This document shows positions 6,284 through 7,503 of a DNA stretch of 7,503 bases, piece by piece. Origin of the DNA: Methanocalculus sp. MSAO_Arc2 (GTDB lineage: Archaea; Halobacteriota; Methanomicrobia; Methanomicrobiales; Methanocorpusculaceae); the NCBI GenBank assembly GCA_003838065.1, contig QZAC01000223.1, positions 1 to 7,503 of the forward strand, given 5' to 3'. How positions within the stretch are numbered: the first letter of the stretch is position 1; every line of letters begins with the position of its first letter. The notes under the pieces are model-generated. The model ran no database searches. It had not been told where the DNA came from and saw nothing but the letters and a program-made list of their open reading frames with translations. The translations under genes were made by a program, and so were the position numbers.

Positions 6284-7082
6284 GTATGCTCAGCTTGCGA
6301 TGATGCTCGAGGTGACCGCACACCCAAAACCAGGGAACGTGGACCGGTGCCATGACTATCAAGATACCCGGCTTGAACATTTCCTCGCCTCCATTATCGC
6401 CTGCCGTCCAGCGCTTGATGCAGTCGAGCGGGGCGAATTACATATTGGCGCTGGATTGTATGATGCAGTGATCCGGACCAACTGCCATGCGGGAGGAAAC
6501 ACCCATTTCGGGGCCTTCATCCTTCTTCTGCCGCTTGTTGCCGGTGGTGATATCCCCGGTGCCCTCAGGCTGATCCAGGAGACGACCGTGTCTGATGCGA
6601 TCCTCTTCTACCAGGCATTCGCAGAGACACAGGTGAGGGTTATTGAATCTGACGACCTTGACATAAACGACCCCGGGTCACTGCAGCGGATCCGGGATGA
6701 AGGGATGACCCTCCACGATGTGATGACATACTCTGCCCCCCGCGATATGGTCTGCCAGGAATGGATAAACGGCTTTTCGCTCACCAGAAGGTTTGCAGAC
6801 CGGCTGCATACCAGCGGGACACTCGAAAACGGTGCGGCGATGATCAGCCGCACCTTCATTGAAATGATGGCAGAGGTTAAAGACACCTTCATCGCAAAGA
6901 AGTTCGGGGACACGGTTGCTGAAGAGACACGACTGAAAGCAGCAGCTGTCTGCCGTGGTGAACTGTCGATCACGGATTTTGACGAAGAGTGCATTGCGCA
7001 TGGGATCAACCCGGGATCGCTTGCCGACATCGCCATCGCCGGGATCTACCTGGCACTGACTGAGGGGTGGCGATGGGATTGA
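6255..7082 (+). CDS. CitG/MdcB-like triphosphoribosyl-dephospho-CoA synthase family protein
   Basis: The classical family transfers a 5-triphosphoribosyl group from ATP to dephospho-CoA to make the prosthetic group of citrate lyase or malonate decarboxylase. No such enzyme is nearby, so the acceptor here is probably different. The protein is 275 aa from the GTG at 6255 and all alpha-helical in character. Family signatures are HPKPGNVDR (23-31), CHAGGNTHFGAF (77-88) and NPGSLADIAIAG (252-263). The frame extends 30 nt upstream to a TTG, but GGAGGAG 7 nt before the GTG decides the start. It overlaps the marker 9 gene by 29 nt and the next gene by 10 nt, so all three are co-expressed. From memory, CitG-like genes accompany tetrahydromethanopterin-linked C1 genes in methylotrophic bacteria; the exact reaction is unknown to me. 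Confidence 0.87.
   Translation: MKCPPTSRAEYAQLAMMLEVTAHPKPGNVDRCHDYQDTRLEHFLASIIACRPALDAVERGELHIGAGLYDAVIRTNCHAGGNTHFGAFILLLPLVAGGDIPGALRLIQETTVSDAILFYQAFAETQVRVIESDDLDINDPGSLQRIRDEGMTLHDVMTYSAPRDMVCQEWINGFSLTRRFADRLHTSGTLENGAAMISRTFIEMMAEVKDTFIAKKFGDTVAEETRLKAAAVCRGELSITDFDEECIAHGINPGSLADIAIAGIYLALTEGWRWD
6279..6294 (+). repeat. Hairpin over the marker 9 stop codon
   Basis: GCTGAG-TATG-CTCAGC forms a perfect 6 bp stem with a 4 nt loop; the TGA stop of the marker 9 gene is in the left arm. It also lies inside the start region of the overlapping CitG-like gene, 24 nt after its GTG. It could slow ribosomes or simply be chance. Confidence 0.35.
7062..7067 (+). promoter_or_regulatory. Ribosome binding site of the DUF447 gene
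   Basis: GAGGGG lies 5 nt before the ATG at 7073, within the end of the CitG-like coding sequence. It supports translation of the overlapping downstream gene from that ATG. Confidence 0.6.
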
Positions 7083-7503
7083 AACCTTCCCGCACCACCG
7101 GCCCCGGCAATCCGTCCACCAGGAGCACCATCCTCAGGGAGGGCATCAACGAGGTGATCGGCACCACCCGCGGCAACGCCGCACCAATGGGCGTCATCTA
7201 CAGAAATAACCGCTATAGCCTGGCTCTCTTCAAGGGAAGCCATACCGCAGAAAATATCGCTCGTGACGGCTGGTTTGTCGCAAACATCATCTTTGACCCG
7301 GTCATCTATGTCGAGACGGCATTTGGTGACCTGGACACCGACGCCTTCGTGACCGAGGATATCAATGGTAGAGAGATGCACCGGCTCAAAGATGCCGAGG
7401 CATGGATTGCATTCGATGCAGAGATCGCTGGCGAGAGCAGCGAGGCATACAGCGTCCTCCTCACCCCGCTCAGGGAAGAAATTGTCACCAGAACCATCCA
7501 CCC
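7073..7503 (+). CDS. DUF447 family protein, FMN-binding split-barrel type (partial, C-terminus beyond window)
   Basis: Open from the ATG at 7073 to the window edge, 143 codons, so the C-terminus is missing; the family is usually about 200 aa. After a Ser/Thr/Pro-rich tail of about 20 residues the DUF447 core begins: GINEVIGTTRGNAAPMGV (24-41), LFKGSHTAENI (52-62), VANIIFDPVIYVETAF (69-84). Family members have a flavin-reductase-like split-barrel fold and probably bind FMN; no reaction is established to my knowledge. It overlaps the CitG-like gene by 10 nt in another frame. The same pair of families occurs, as I recall, in tetrahydromethanopterin-using methylotrophs, which suggests cofactor synthesis or handling. 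The family call is firm, the role is inference. Confidence 0.85.
   Translation, partial: MGLKPSRTTGPGNPSTRSTILREGINEVIGTTRGNAAPMGVIYRNNRYSLALFKGSHTAENIARDGWFVANIIFDPVIYVETAFGDLDTDAFVTEDINGREMHRLKDAEAWIAFDAEIAGESSEAYSVLLTPLREEIVTRTIH

Noticed and set aside
7046..7501. Minus-strand frame of 151 codons at the right end
   Set aside because: It is antisense to the DUF447 gene, which has clear family motifs, an overlapping operon position and a Shine-Dalgarno.

Overview
The window is chromosomal DNA from a methanogenic archaeon. A nearly complete set of coenzyme F430 biosynthesis genes (cfbA, cfbE, cfbD, cfbB) sits back to back with a methanogenesis-marker-9 type protein. F430 is the nickel tetrapyrrole of methyl-coenzyme M reductase, so these genes are a signature of methanogens and their relatives. 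TATA-like promoter elements instead of -35/-10 boxes, and leading genes without Shine-Dalgarno sequences, also fit an archaeon. Base and codon use and protein style suggest a Methanomicrobiales-like euryarchaeote, but that rank is inference; no 16S or other rank marker is present.

Layout. Bases 1-38 carry no gene I can support. From 39 to 5000 everything is on the minus strand. Read in the direction of transcription it is cfbA (4596-5000), cfbE (3391-4587), cfbD (2323-3384), cfbB (947-2323) and ilvE (39-905). The cfb junctions are very tight (8 nt gap, 6 nt gap, 1 nt TGATG overlap), so this is an operon; ilvE follows after 41 nt. Bases 5001-5149 are a divergent promoter region. From 5150 to the right edge everything is on the plus strand: a fusion of an FMN-type TIM barrel (nifR3/Dus-like) with an eight-cysteine methanogenesis marker 9 domain (5150-6283), a CitG-like triphosphoribosyl transferase family protein (6255-7082), and a DUF447 protein cut by the window edge (7073 onward). 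These three overlap each other by 29 and 10 nt.

How the genes work together. CfbA puts Ni2+ into sirohydrochlorin, CfbB amidates the a and c acetate side chains, CfbD (with the NifH-like CfbC, which is not in this window) reduces the ring and closes the lactam, and CfbE closes the last carbocyclic ring to give F430. IlvE is an ordinary branched-chain amino acid transaminase. The plus-strand trio has no established function. From memory, CitG-like and DUF447 proteins also occur in bacteria that use tetrahydromethanopterin for C1 metabolism, which makes a role in C1-carrier cofactor synthesis an attractive hypothesis.

Points of most interest: the plus-strand operon as a candidate undescribed cofactor pathway; the altered active-site motif of its barrel protein; the absence of cfbC from an otherwise compact F430 operon; and the divergent control region, which has TATA-like elements about 29-30 nt from each first ATG, no Shine-Dalgarno for either leading gene, and repeated AWAGTG half-sites over both presumed start points.
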